Of a stretch of DNA of 64,000 nucleotides, positions 34,098 to 43,251 are shown one piece after another. The first letter of the stretch is position 1. Every line of letters starts with the position of its first letter. Source of the stretch: CAWBRY01 sp963791295 (GTDB taxonomy: Bacteria; Bacteroidota; Bacteroidia; Chitinophagales; Chitinophagaceae). The stretch is taken from assembly GCA_963791295.1 (NCBI GenBank), contig CAWBRY010000005.1, forward strand, positions 124,001 to 188,000, in the 5' to 3' direction. Under the pieces are notes generated by a model. The model had not been told where the DNA came from. It made no database searches and worked only from the letters and a program-made list of their open reading frames with translations. Position numbers and translations under genes: made by a program.

Positions 34098-35027
34098 ATG
34101 AAAAAGATACTCATCGCTTGTCTGCTTGTCGCAATTGCATACACGCTGCCGGCTCAAACAAAAACAATACAGGAAAAATTGGGATATTCAAAAGATACCA
34201 AACTCGTGATCATTCATGCTGATGACCTGGGCGTTTCACACTCAGAAAACAGCGCCTCCACATACGCCATGGAAAAAGGTTCCGTCAGTTCGGCCAGCAT
34301 CATGGTGCCTTGTCCCTGGTTTCCTGAAATAGCTGATTACGCCCGTGCTCATCCGCAAGCAGACCTCGGACTTCACCTGACACTCACCAGTGAGTGGAAA
34401 AATTATAAATGGGGTCCCAGTCTACATGGCAAGGTATCGAGTCTCGTCAATGGTCAGGGCTTTCTTTATTCATCTGTTGATAGCCTGGCCACGTTTGCAG
34501 TAGGCGGCGAAATGGAAGAAGAAATTCGAAACCAGGTTAAGCGATCCATTCAATTTGGAATGGATCCCACCCATTTGGATGCACATATGGCGGGGGCATT
34601 TTCACGGCTGGATTTTTTGAAGTCTTATATCAAGGTAGGTCATGAATTCAAACTGCCTGTATTCCTAACTCGACTGCTGGAAGGCTCATTAAAAATTAAA
34701 TTAGATTCATTGATATCCAACAACGATGTCATCGTTGATGAAATCCTTACAGCGTCACCCGCGGATTTTAAGGCGGGCTTCAAAGATTTTTATACCCGCT
34801 CTATTAAAAACCTGAAACCGGGATTGACATACCTCATCATTCATACTGCGTATGACAACGATGAGATGAAAGCCGTGACCATCGATCATCCTGATTGGGG
34901 CTCAGCCTGGCGACAAAGCGATTTCGATTTCTTTACAAGTAACGAATGTGCTGCCCTGCTGAAAGAAAATAAAGTAGTCGTTATTACATGGCGTGAGATC
35001 AGGGATAAGATTGTGAGGGGTAAGTGA
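34098..35027 (+). CDS. ChbG/YdjC-family deacetylase, secreted
   Basis: 309 aa. A signal peptide (MKKILIACLLVAIAYTLPAQ) precedes a YdjC-type carbohydrate deacetylase barrel: VIIHADDLGVSHSENSA with the metal-binding Asp pair, LGLHLTLTSEW, THLDAHMAGAF and YLIIHTAYDNDEM. Members deacetylate chitooligosaccharides or related sugars with a divalent metal. Export to the periplasm suggests action on imported glycans. REP-like palindromes flank the gene (33837, 33895 and 35036). Confidence 0.85.
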   Translation: MKKILIACLLVAIAYTLPAQTKTIQEKLGYSKDTKLVIIHADDLGVSHSENSASTYAMEKGSVSSASIMVPCPWFPEIADYARAHPQADLGLHLTLTSEWKNYKWGPSLHGKVSSLVNGQGFLYSSVDSLATFAVGGEMEEEIRNQVKRSIQFGMDPTHLDAHMAGAFSRLDFLKSYIKVGHEFKLPVFLTRLLEGSLKIKLDSLISNNDVIVDEILTASPADFKAGFKDFYTRSIKNLKPGLTYLIIHTAYDNDEMKAVTIDHPDWGSAWRQSDFDFFTSNECAALLKENKVVVITWREIRDKIVRGK

Positions 35028-35035
35028 TTGGTATT

Positions 35036-35054
35036 GGTGCGTGAGACACGCACC
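35036..35054. repeat. REP-like palindrome, copy 3 (inverted)
   Basis: GGTGCGTGAGACACGCACC, the reverse complement of copies 1-2 with spacer AGA. It lies between the convergent genes at 35027 and 35068, where it could also act as a terminator for both. Confidence 0.7.
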
Positions 35055-35067
35055 AAGCGCGGAATAA

Positions 35068-36336
35068 TCAATGAACATTCTTCTTATCAAACTCCCTAAA
35101 TATCAAGCGTAGGTTCTGATCATAAGTAAAGTAATTATACAACCAGTTGCAGAAAACAAAGAACCTGTTCTTTACTCCCAGGATCAACATGAGATGCAAA
35201 CCCATCCATATCATCCACGCCAGGAGCCCTCCAAAATGAAGCTTTGGCTTGGGAATATCCACTACGGCCAGATTTCTTCCTACCGTTGCCATAGAACCTT
35301 TGTCGTAGTATTCAAATTCGAAAAATTTGGTTGACTTCCTTTCTATCCTTCTCAGGTTCTCAGCCAAAAGATCTGCTTGCTGCATCGCTACCGGCGCCAC
35401 TTGCGGATGCCCTTTTGGGTATTTTGGAGTCTCCATATAAGCCAGGTCGCCGAGTATATATATACTATTGTATCCTACCAGGCAGCAATGGCGGTCGACC
35501 CGGAGGCGATTTCCCTTCACCACCAACCCCTTATCGATACCCTCCGGAATATTTCCTTTAATACCAGCGGCCCAGATAACCGTGGCGGCCGGAATCCTGT
35601 TACTGTCGTTGAGAAACACATCTTTTCCATCGTAATCCTTCACCAGGGTATTGGTCATCACCTTAACCCCCAGTTTTTCCAGGTAGGTCCTGGATTGCAC
35701 AGATGATCTCGCGCTCATGGCGGCCAGCGTTTTGTCTGCACCTTCAAGAAGATAGATATTCATGCGGGAAAAATCGAGTTCAGGAAAATCGCGTGGAAGA
35801 ACATATTTTTTCATTTCGGCCAATGCCCCTGATACTTCCACACCCGTAGGTCCGCCACCGACCACCACAATATTCATTAATCGTTGAAGCTCCATTTCAT
35901 CTTTAACAGCATGCGCCTTCTCAAAACTTTGAAGCAGCCGGTAACGCAATTGCAAAGCTTCTACGGTTGATTTCATGGGAAACGCGTTTGCCTCAATTTG
36001 CGCATTTCCAAAAAAGTTGGTGTCGGCCCCCATAGCAAGCACCAACACATCATAGTTGATTTCTTCGGCGTCTGTATGTATGGAACGATTTTGAAGGTCT
36101 ACGCTCTTTAGCTCAGCCAGGCGAATCCGAACATTCTTACTTTTTTGAAACACTTTTCGTAATGGAAAAGAAATATTACTGGCATCCAGGCCCGCTGTGG
36201 CCACCTGGTAGAACAAGGGTTGGAATTGATGATAATTAAATCTGTCCAGCAAAATCACCTCAAAGCCAGCCTTATTATTCAGTTTCCGCGCCAGTCGAAG
36301 CCCGCCAAACCCTGCTCCGACAATAACTACTTTCAT
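35068..36336 (-). CDS. Type II NADH dehydrogenase (NDH-2-like)
   Basis: 422 aa. Two Rossmann folds bind FAD (VVIVGAGFGGLRLARKL) and NADH (IVVVGGGPTGVEVSGALAEM). The quinone-side motifs include ATVIWAAGIKGNIPEG, IYILGDLAYM and YPKGHPQVAPVAMQQADLLAENL. A C-terminal hydrophobic helix (GLLAWMIWMGLHLMLILGVK) attaches it to the membrane. It transfers electrons from NADH to menaquinone without pumping protons. It is followed 21 bp upstream on the other side by a lipoprotein gene in the same direction. Confidence 0.9.
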   Translation of the reverse strand: MKVVIVGAGFGGLRLARKLNNKAGFEVILLDRFNYHQFQPLFYQVATAGLDASNISFPLRKVFQKSKNVRIRLAELKSVDLQNRSIHTDAEEINYDVLVLAMGADTNFFGNAQIEANAFPMKSTVEALQLRYRLLQSFEKAHAVKDEMELQRLMNIVVVGGGPTGVEVSGALAEMKKYVLPRDFPELDFSRMNIYLLEGADKTLAAMSARSSVQSRTYLEKLGVKVMTNTLVKDYDGKDVFLNDSNRIPAATVIWAAGIKGNIPEGIDKGLVVKGNRLRVDRHCCLVGYNSIYILGDLAYMETPKYPKGHPQVAPVAMQQADLLAENLRRIERKSTKFFEFEYYDKGSMATVGRNLAVVDIPKPKLHFGGLLAWMIWMGLHLMLILGVKNRFFVFCNWLYNYFTYDQNLRLIFREFDKKNVH

Positions 36337-36357
36337 GTTTGTATGAATTAAACTACG

Positions 36358-36933
36358 TCAAATAATTTTGAATGAACTGACGATATCATCAAAAAAGCCT
36401 TCCCATCTCAACGACTCGCCTTTTTTGGCAGTGCAGGTGATGATATACGCGATCTTATTCTTTACAAAGAACACAGCCTGCATCGACAGCGGACGGCTAT
36501 CGACGAGACATGAATATTTAATTTGCTTAGCCGTCAATCCATTAACTACCCTGTCTTCGGGAGCCATTTTAAAAAACCCAGGAAGGTCCCTTTCCAAAAG
36601 TTCTATGCTCCTTTCAAAATATTCATCCAGCTTATAATCCCTGGCATCCTCAGTGACCACATTTACATTTTCCAGGAAATCGTCGTTGTCGTTTTCCGGA
36701 GCCGATGAAATAAAAGTCACTTCTATTCCGTGGTCAACCGTGTCGACGCGACTCCATCCGTCAGGTGCAGAAATAGAAAAGGTGCCGGTACCCCGGTTCA
36801 TTTGAGCTCCCTGTTCCTCTACAGTTTTCAGAAGCGCGTCCGAACTCTGCCCCTCTTTATTTGTTCCGCTCTTGCACGCAAAGCAACTTAGTAGCCCCAT
36901 GCATAAACAGATTCTTAGACACAATGATTTCAT
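36358..36933 (-). CDS. Lipoprotein with PsbP/DcrB-like fold
   Basis: 191 aa. The signal peptide has several Cys, with a possible lipobox at SCFAC (Cys20). The mature part shows the alpha/beta pattern of PsbP/DcrB/LpqN-like proteins: GTFSISAPDGWSRVDTV, IEVTFISSAPE, DEYFERSIELLERDLPGF, MQAVFFVKNKIAYIITCTA and EGFFDDIVSSFKI. The function in Bacteroidota is unknown. It lies in the same direction as, and just upstream of, the NDH-2 gene. Confidence 0.65.
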   Translation of the reverse strand: MKSLCLRICLCMGLLSCFACKSGTNKEGQSSDALLKTVEEQGAQMNRGTGTFSISAPDGWSRVDTVDHGIEVTFISSAPENDNDDFLENVNVVTEDARDYKLDEYFERSIELLERDLPGFFKMAPEDRVVNGLTAKQIKYSCLVDSRPLSMQAVFFVKNKIAYIITCTAKKGESLRWEGFFDDIVSSFKII

Positions 36934-36962
36934 AATGATTTGTATTAATGATTAGCATACGG

Positions 36963-38210
36963 CTAATAAAGCATTCTAACTTTAATCGTCTCCTTTACTT
37001 CTTTCAATAATTGAAGAGCCTGGGCAGATAATTTCTTGTCAATATCAAGCACAACATATCCTATTTCATCGTTGGTCTTTAGATATTGAGCAAGGATATT
37101 AATATGATGCTTTGATAGTTGGGTATTGATATCGGAAAGGACGCCAGGCACATTATTGTGGATATGCAAAATCCGGTGAGAACCTTCCTGCGGCGGCAGT
37201 GCCAGGGCCGGCACCGTATGCGATCCAAAAGTGATTCCTTTCTCTAGGTAATTGAAAAGCTTTACACTCACATCTTCTCCAATATTTTGCTGCGCCTCTT
37301 CAGTGGATCCGCCGATATGCGGAGTAAGTATTACATTAGGACATGCCTGTAAAGGAGAGACAAAGCGGTCACCGTTCTTTTCTGGTTCCTGCGGGTACAC
37401 ATCCACGGCAGCACCTCCGATATGACCCTCATGAATCAACTTACTCAACGTATCCAGGTCAACCACCTCTCCTCTGGCATAGTTTATCAACATCGAACCT
37501 TTCTTGAAAAATTTCAAATTGGTCTTATTGATCAGGTTTTTGGTTTGCGCCGTTTCGGGGACATGAAGCGTAACAACATCTGCCTGCCCCAACAATTCCT
37601 TCAATGACCGGGCATCTTCGGCATTACCCAGGGGTAGCTTGGTCTCCACATCAAAAAATATCACCTTCATTCCCAATCCTTCAGCCAGTACACTGACCTG
37701 CGACCCAATGTTCCCATATCCAATAATGCCCAGCGTCTTCCCCCGTAACTCATGGCTGCCTTTGGCGTCTTTAAGCCAAATACCTTCATGCGCCGCTTTA
37801 TTCTTATCCGGAATTCGCCGGATCAGCATGATGGCGGCCCCAATGACCAGCTCGGCCACGGAGCGAGTGTTGGAATAGGGTGCATTGAATACCACCACCC
37901 CATCGCGTGTCGCGGCCTTCAGGTCCACCTGGTTTACCCCTATACAAAAACAACCAATTGCCTGTAATTTCTTAGCGGCGGCAAGCACATTCGCGGTGAT
38001 TTGAGTCTTGGAACGAATGCCTAAAATATGGACGTCCTTTATCTCTTCAATTAACTGACTTTCGCTGAGCGCTTTATTGATCTTATCTACTTTTACATAT
38101 CCAAAGTGGCGGAAATTCTTAACCGCGACATCACTGATATTTTCAAGAAAAAGGATTCGAATTTTTTCCTTGGGATAACTTGTCTTTTCTGCAACCATGC
38201 TGCTTGCCAT
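36963..38210 (-). CDS. serA: D-3-phosphoglycerate dehydrogenase
   Basis: 415 aa. First enzyme of serine synthesis. The NAD domain has GKTLGIIGYGNIGSQVSVLAEGLG, GVVVFNAPYSNTRSVAELV and the catalytic Glu/His region (INYARGEVVDLD, VILTPHIGGSTEEAQ). A C-terminal ACT domain (HNNVPGVLSDINTQLSKH, then ILAQYLKTNDEIGYVVLDI) suggests allosteric inhibition by serine. The ORF is open to 38303, but MASSMVAEKTSYPKEK at 38210 gives the E. coli-like length of about 410. Confidence 0.93.
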   Translation of the reverse strand: MASSMVAEKTSYPKEKIRILFLENISDVAVKNFRHFGYVKVDKINKALSESQLIEEIKDVHILGIRSKTQITANVLAAAKKLQAIGCFCIGVNQVDLKAATRDGVVVFNAPYSNTRSVAELVIGAAIMLIRRIPDKNKAAHEGIWLKDAKGSHELRGKTLGIIGYGNIGSQVSVLAEGLGMKVIFFDVETKLPLGNAEDARSLKELLGQADVVTLHVPETAQTKNLINKTNLKFFKKGSMLINYARGEVVDLDTLSKLIHEGHIGGAAVDVYPQEPEKNGDRFVSPLQACPNVILTPHIGGSTEEAQQNIGEDVSVKLFNYLEKGITFGSHTVPALALPPQEGSHRILHIHNNVPGVLSDINTQLSKHHINILAQYLKTNDEIGYVVLDIDKKLSAQALQLLKEVKETIKVRMLY

Positions 38211-38333
38211 TTTATTATTCTGCGCGAAATTAATCAAATAACAGCATGAAAATTTGCGTATTGAACTGATCTTGAGGCCCCACGTGCTTGGGTTTTTAGT
38301 CAATTATTTCTATCTTGCAACAAACGATTCCTT

Positions 38334-39587
38334 TTGAAAACCGCACTGTATTCCCTTTTACTGGCGTTGCTATTCTATAGCTGTAATGTTTTTTCAGGCG
38401 ATAAAAAGAAACCAGAGGATTCTTTAAATTACTACTCGCCTACTCCACCGGTTCTCGATCAAAAAGAATTCCGCAATTATGTCCGGCTGCTCGGCCATTT
38501 TTTTGACAGTACATTATTGAAAACAAATTTCAATGGAAGCATTCTTGTTTCCAAAAACGGGGCGATCCTTTATGAAAAATATGTTGGCCGTAGGGATCTT
38601 CATAAACCCGACCCGATCACCGATAGTACCGCCATCCATCTGGCTTCCACAAGCAAGACTTTTACAGCGATAGCCATTCTGCGCATGGTGCAGGAAAATA
38701 AGATCAGCCTGGAAGATTCATTAACCCGTTTTTTTCCTGGCCTGCCTTACCCGGGAATCACTGTCAAAATGTTACTCAATCATCGCAGTGGCCTTCCAAA
38801 CTATATTTACTTTATTCCCAACAGTAAGTGGGACAAGAAAAAATATGTAACAAATAACGATGTGCTGGATGTGATGTATAACAAGCAGCCGAAGCGAGCC
38901 TTTCTTCCCGGTACTCACTTTAGCTACAGCAATACGAACTTCGTCTTGCTGGCAATGATCATCGAAAAGGTCAGCGGTTTAACATTCCCGGAGTACATGC
39001 GTCAGAAATTCTTTGATCCATTGCAAATGAAGAATACTTATGTCTTCACCATGGCCGATTCGGCCAGGTCAACACCTTCATTTGAGTGGAATGGAAATTT
39101 CTGGAGATATGACTTCCTGGAAACAACCTATGGCGATAAGAATATTTATTCAACCCCGCGCGACCTGCTCAAATGGGACCAGGCGCTTTATACAGAGCAG
39201 GTGATTTCTAAAACCCTCCTCGATTCTGCATTTACTCCTTATAGTTTTGAAAGACCATCTGTCCACAACTATGGACTCGGCTGGCGTCTCCAACTTCTAC
39301 AGAATGGAAAAAAAGTTATCTACCATTTTGGCCGCTGGCATGGATTCAATGCAGCCTTTGCGCGACTCACCGACGAGAAAGTCACCATCATTATACTGGG
39401 TAATCGTTACAACCGGTCTATCTATACGATCGCACACCTTGCTTATGATCTCTTTGGAAATTACCAGCAGCGACCGAATAGTAAGGATGAAGAGGAAACG
39501 GAAAATACGGATTCATCCAGCAAGTCGACTTCCACTTCGTCTCCATCAAAGTCCAAAAAATCTACTTCCGCAGCGAGAAGAAAATAA
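38334..39587 (+). CDS. Serine hydrolase, class C beta-lactamase fold, lipoprotein
   Basis: 417 aa. A short signal with a lipobox-like FYSC (Cys17) suggests anchoring. The catalytic SxxK is in LASTSKTFTAIAILRM, the YxN in FSYSNTNFVLLAMI, and HFGRWHGFNAAF replaces the KTG box. Family members hydrolyse peptides, esters or beta-lactams. The start is TTG (38334), because no in-frame ATG precedes the domain. The C-terminal 40 residues are low complexity, rich in Ser, Lys and Thr. Confidence 0.85.
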   Translation: MKTALYSLLLALLFYSCNVFSGDKKKPEDSLNYYSPTPPVLDQKEFRNYVRLLGHFFDSTLLKTNFNGSILVSKNGAILYEKYVGRRDLHKPDPITDSTAIHLASTSKTFTAIAILRMVQENKISLEDSLTRFFPGLPYPGITVKMLLNHRSGLPNYIYFIPNSKWDKKKYVTNNDVLDVMYNKQPKRAFLPGTHFSYSNTNFVLLAMIIEKVSGLTFPEYMRQKFFDPLQMKNTYVFTMADSARSTPSFEWNGNFWRYDFLETTYGDKNIYSTPRDLLKWDQALYTEQVISKTLLDSAFTPYSFERPSVHNYGLGWRLQLLQNGKKVIYHFGRWHGFNAAFARLTDEKVTIIILGNRYNRSIYTIAHLAYDLFGNYQQRPNSKDEEETENTDSSSKSTSTSSPSKSKKSTSAARRK

Positions 39588-39647
39588 TTTCTGCTTCTCC
39601 GCTACAATTCATAACATCGCTGGAGGGCATACCTTTGTTCCTTCTTT

Positions 39648-41195
39648 ATGAAAATATTGAATGCCGAACAAATAAGATCATGGGATCAGTACACGATCGA
39701 GCACGAAAGAATCAGTTCCATCGAGTTGATGGAGCGGGCTGCGCGCAAATGCGTCGATTGGCTTGAAGCAAAGAGTTATACTGACCTTTCCATTTGTATA
39801 TTCTGTGGCAAAGGAAATAATGGAGGCGATGGGCTGGCCATTGCCCGGCTTCTCGCAACGAAAGGCCACAGCGTCAAAGTTTATATCCTTGAATTCGGAC
39901 ACCTGGGTACAGAAGATTTTCAAACAAACCTGGCACGCCTGCATGAATTTCCTACTGTGGATATTCGTTTCTTGCAAACAAAAGAAAACTTTCATCACTT
40001 TGAAAGAGGCGACCTCGTAATCGATGCCTTATTTGGGTCGGGCCTCAACCGCGGCCTGGAAAAAGTTACGGCTGAATTGGTAGACCACATCAACGCCTCG
40101 GGCTGTGAAGTCATTGCGATTGATATACCCAGCGGCATGTTTGTCGACAGGACGTCTGGAAGCAATACTATTATCAAGGCATCTCATACCCTCTCCTTCC
40201 AATGCTATAAACCTTCATTCCTCATAGCGGAGAATTCCCGCTTTATTGGTGACGTGCATATACTGGATATTGGTTTAGATCCGGGTTTTTATGAATCTCT
40301 TCACTCTCAATTTGAATTAATAGATCCCGATACCATTCATTCAATTTATAAACCCCGCAATCGGTTTGCACATAAAGGAAATTTCGGTCATGCATTGCTG
40401 GTAGCAGGCAGCTATGGAAAGATAGGTGCTGCTTTACTAGCGGCCAAAGCCTGCCTGAGAAGCGGCCCGGGTCTCCTCACCTGTCATATACCGGCCTGCG
40501 GTTATGATATTTTACAGACCGCCTTACCAGAAGCAATGATCATTACCGATGAAAATGCAACGATGAATACGAAGCTGAACGAGGATTTAGTTAAATACGA
40601 CGGCCTGGGTGTCGGCCCGGGAATTGGATTAGGTAAGGAGACTGCATCCATGCTGAAGGATATTCTTAATGCTTACCGAAGCCCCACGGTGATCGATGCC
40701 GATGCCCTGAATATCCTGTCTTCTCAAGAAGAATGGCTGAAGCTCGTCCCACCGGGTTCGATCCTTACTCCCCATCCAAGAGAATTCGATCGTCTATTTG
40801 GAGATCCGGCAAATGATTTTGAAAGAATCGAAATCGCTGCGCAACGTTCGCAGCAAATGAACGTGATCATCATCCTTAAAGGCCATCATACTTTTATAGC
40901 AACGCCGGCTAAAGGGGGCGCCGAGAACCCGAGCTTACAGGGTTATTTTAATTCAACGGGTAACGCCGGAATGGCAACCGGAGGAAGTGGTGATGTGTTG
41001 ACCGGGATCCTGACAGGCCTTCTAGCTCAAGGCTACAATTCTGTTGATGCCGCCCTATTGGGAGTATATATTCACGGAATGGCGGGAGATTTTGCCGCAA
41101 GCATTCATTCACCAGAGGCCATGATCGCCGGCGATATCACAGAAAGCCTGGGAAAGGCGTTCTTTCAGATTCAAAGTAAGAATGAGTTAAGATAA
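39648..41195 (+). CDS. nnrD: Bifunctional NAD(P)H-hydrate epimerase/dehydratase
   Basis: 515 aa, fusion of an N-terminal epimerase (YjeF_N; MKILNAEQIRSWDQYTIE, CGKGNNGGDGLAIARLL, IDALFGSGLNRGLE) and a C-terminal ADP-dependent dehydratase (YjeF_C; GNFGHALLVAGSYGKIGAAL, GVGPGIGLGKETAS, TVIDADALNIL, LTPHPREFDRLF, FNSTGNAGMATGGSGDVLTG). It repairs hydrated NADH and NADPH. The 3' end overlaps a convergent small ORF by 9 bp. Confidence 0.93.
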   Translation: MKILNAEQIRSWDQYTIEHERISSIELMERAARKCVDWLEAKSYTDLSICIFCGKGNNGGDGLAIARLLATKGHSVKVYILEFGHLGTEDFQTNLARLHEFPTVDIRFLQTKENFHHFERGDLVIDALFGSGLNRGLEKVTAELVDHINASGCEVIAIDIPSGMFVDRTSGSNTIIKASHTLSFQCYKPSFLIAENSRFIGDVHILDIGLDPGFYESLHSQFELIDPDTIHSIYKPRNRFAHKGNFGHALLVAGSYGKIGAALLAAKACLRSGPGLLTCHIPACGYDILQTALPEAMIITDENATMNTKLNEDLVKYDGLGVGPGIGLGKETASMLKDILNAYRSPTVIDADALNILSSQEEWLKLVPPGSILTPHPREFDRLFGDPANDFERIEIAAQRSQQMNVIIILKGHHTFIATPAKGGAENPSLQGYFNSTGNAGMATGGSGDVLTGILTGLLAQGYNSVDAALLGVYIHGMAGDFAASIHSPEAMIAGDITESLGKAFFQIQSKNELR

Positions 41196-41510
41196 GGAAC
41201 TGGCCCAGACAAGGTTGGACTTCCCTCCTCTGATTTTGGTGCAGGTAAATAAGAAACAGGTTACAAATGGCATTTCCACTTTGTCTTCCCCGTCCAGGAG
41301 GTTCACTGAACCGCTTACATAAGCTTCAATCGTGGAACTGCGAACGGCCTGCCAGCCAACCTGGACTTTCTCAAATGTTTGAGAAGCCTGGCTATTGCGG
41401 CGGTCAGCCAGTTTTTCTACAATGTTTTGCAGGAGAATGGGCTCTACCAATGTAGTTGTGATTGCCAGACTTGAAATTTCTTTTTTGTTGGTGTTTCTTT
41501 GGTTTTTCAT
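41187..41510 (-). CDS. Hypothetical small protein, convergent with nnrD
   Basis: 107 aa. No family is recognised. There is no signal peptide. The N-terminus is polar (MKNQRNTNKKEISSLAI), followed by TTTLVEPILLQNIVEKLADRR, a helix, and beta-like segments (KVQVGWQAVRSSTIEAYVSG, MPFVTCFLFTCTKIRGG). It fills most of the 520-bp gap between nnrD and the next serine hydrolase, ends inside the last 9 bp of nnrD and is the best-supported ORF there. It may be real, but homologs are needed to confirm. Confidence 0.45.
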   Translation of the reverse strand: MKNQRNTNKKEISSLAITTTLVEPILLQNIVEKLADRRNSQASQTFEKVQVGWQAVRSSTIEAYVSGSVNLLDGEDKVEMPFVTCFLFTCTKIRGGKSNLVWASSLS

Positions 41511-41718
41511 GGTCGGGGTTTTAGTGTTTTGGGTATTGATTAAATTGAATAGGATATTTGGATTTGGTACTCGCTTTCAATTCTGACATAAAGGTGAGGA
41601 AGTGGACAGCCTAAAAAAATAGTGTACCCTCTCGATTTGTTGTCCATAATCTATTGGAAGAATTTGTAGTGTTTAAACTACTTTATTAACAGGCTGGCGC
41701 AGCCGCATTTATGATCCC

Positions 41719-43095
41719 ATGTCGAAAAGAACCCTCATTCTGTTGCTGGTAATCGTTGCCCTGATCTATGGCCTGAACTATGCCTGGCGGGCATTTCCAT
41801 TGATCAGCGGGTATGGCGCCAAGGACGTATGCTCTTGCGCATTTATCGGTGGAAGGACCCCGGAAGATATTACCAAAAATGAGCTGGGAAATTTTCCGTT
41901 CTCCATCGGAAGGTTTTCTCTAAATCTCAAGGACTCCTCCGTCACCGGAAAAGTATTGGGCCTTGCCAAACGAAAAGCAATCTTTCGAAGTGGCCTGGGA
42001 TGCACCTTAATAAATAGCAATACGGAACAGGAAATAAGAGACCAAAAGATCAGGACTCTAATCAGGAACCAGATCAATTTAGATTCGGTACCGTGGCCAA
42101 CGGGAGATATGCTTGCGGCGTCCGCTCCAGTTGCGTTTAATTCGGATTCACTGAAGCAGGTGATCAACGATGCATTTAAGGAAACGAATGAAAAAAAACC
42201 AAAGAGAAATACAAGAGCGATCGTAGTTGTATATAATGGACAGATCATTGCAGAGAAATACGCGCCTGGCTTCAATATGCATTCGCCGCATACCGGATGG
42301 TCGATGACAAAAAGCATTACCAACGCATTGATCGGTATTCTTGTTGGCCAAAAAAAGCTCGATGTGAATGCTCCGACAGGTTTGGATGAATGGAAAGGAG
42401 ACGACCGAAGGACGATAACGATTGATCAGTTGATGCATGCGAATAGCGGTCTGAAATGGAGTGAAGTTTATACTGGTCCTAGCGATGTCACGAACATGTT
42501 GTATAAAGAAGGAGATATGAGTGCGGCGGCTATGAAGGCCCCGTTAAAACAAACTCCGGGAACCTATTTTAATTATTCCAGCGGCACAAGCAATATTCTA
42601 TCGCGGATCATTCGACGCACTGTGAGTCCTGAAGACTATTATCAATTCCCTTACAAGGAACTGTTTCATAAGATCGGCATGTACAGCGCCATCATGGAAC
42701 CAGATGCGGGAGGGACATTTGTTGGATCCTCCTATTGCTTTGCGACGGCAAGAGATTGGGCCAGGTTTGGTTTGTTATATCTGAATGACGGCGTTTTTAA
42801 TGGTGACCGAATACTGCCCGAAAATTGGGTAGGCTACACCGTTAGCCCATCCAAAGGCGCTCCCTTGGGCGAGTATGGCGCACAATTTTGGCTGAATGCC
42901 GGAGCTCCGGGAAATCCGTCCAATAGAACCTATCGCGATGTGCCTACGGATTGTTTTTTTGCAGATGGATATGAGGGACAAGCCGTGTGGATTATCCCTT
43001 CCAAAAAACTGGTGGTGGTGAAACTAGCTATGCAACACGGCGACAAGCTGGATGAAAACGCCTTTTTAGCGGGAATTATCAAAAGTCTTCGGTAA
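41719..43095 (+). CDS. Serine hydrolase, beta-lactamase/NylB-like
   Basis: 458 aa. One N-terminal transmembrane helix (about residues 5-22) anchors it. The catalytic SxxK is in TGWSMTKSITNALIGILVGQ, the YxN-like element in FNYSSGTSNILSRI, and GYEGQAVWIIPSKKLVVVKL matches the C-terminal strand of NylB-type hydrolases and related esterases. It has no detectable homologous neighbour. The other serine hydrolase at 38334 is only distantly similar. Confidence 0.85.
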   Translation: MSKRTLILLLVIVALIYGLNYAWRAFPLISGYGAKDVCSCAFIGGRTPEDITKNELGNFPFSIGRFSLNLKDSSVTGKVLGLAKRKAIFRSGLGCTLINSNTEQEIRDQKIRTLIRNQINLDSVPWPTGDMLAASAPVAFNSDSLKQVINDAFKETNEKKPKRNTRAIVVVYNGQIIAEKYAPGFNMHSPHTGWSMTKSITNALIGILVGQKKLDVNAPTGLDEWKGDDRRTITIDQLMHANSGLKWSEVYTGPSDVTNMLYKEGDMSAAAMKAPLKQTPGTYFNYSSGTSNILSRIIRRTVSPEDYYQFPYKELFHKIGMYSAIMEPDAGGTFVGSSYCFATARDWARFGLLYLNDGVFNGDRILPENWVGYTVSPSKGAPLGEYGAQFWLNAGAPGNPSNRTYRDVPTDCFFADGYEGQAVWIIPSKKLVVVKLAMQHGDKLDENAFLAGIIKSLR

Positions 43096-43120
43096 CCCGA
43101 GTGGTCAAAATTTCTATCAT

Positions 43121-43187
43121 TGAGAGCACATCCGGCATATGTCGGAGGTCCGTTTGGCCGGTCATTTCAGTAAATACGAGGCTCTCA
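43121..43187 (+). other. Long-range hairpin upstream of hppA
   Basis: TGAGAGC (43121-43127) is complementary to GCTCTCA (43181-43187). Inside is an imperfect palindrome, TCCGGCATATGTCGGA. It lies between the end of the serine hydrolase and the hppA promoter, with no U tract. Confidence 0.35.
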
Positions 43188-43206
43188 GGGAAAACCATTT
43201 TCCCCC

Positions 43207-43214
43207 TATCTTTG
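43207..43214 (+). promoter_or_regulatory. Promoter -7 element for hppA (TATCTTTG)
   Basis: TATCTTTG followed by CC is an exact TAnnTTTG match about 38 bp before the hppA ATG at 43252. Confidence 0.5.
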
Positions 43215-43251
43215 CCCGCTTGTACATTTAAATAGACTAAGACTCAAGAAT

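Noticed and set aside
38334..43095. Two serine hydrolases as a beta-lactam resistance locus with the BlaI pair
   Set aside because: They are far from the BlaI pair, separated by hppA and nnrD, and show the esterase/peptidase type rather than a classical lactamase signature.
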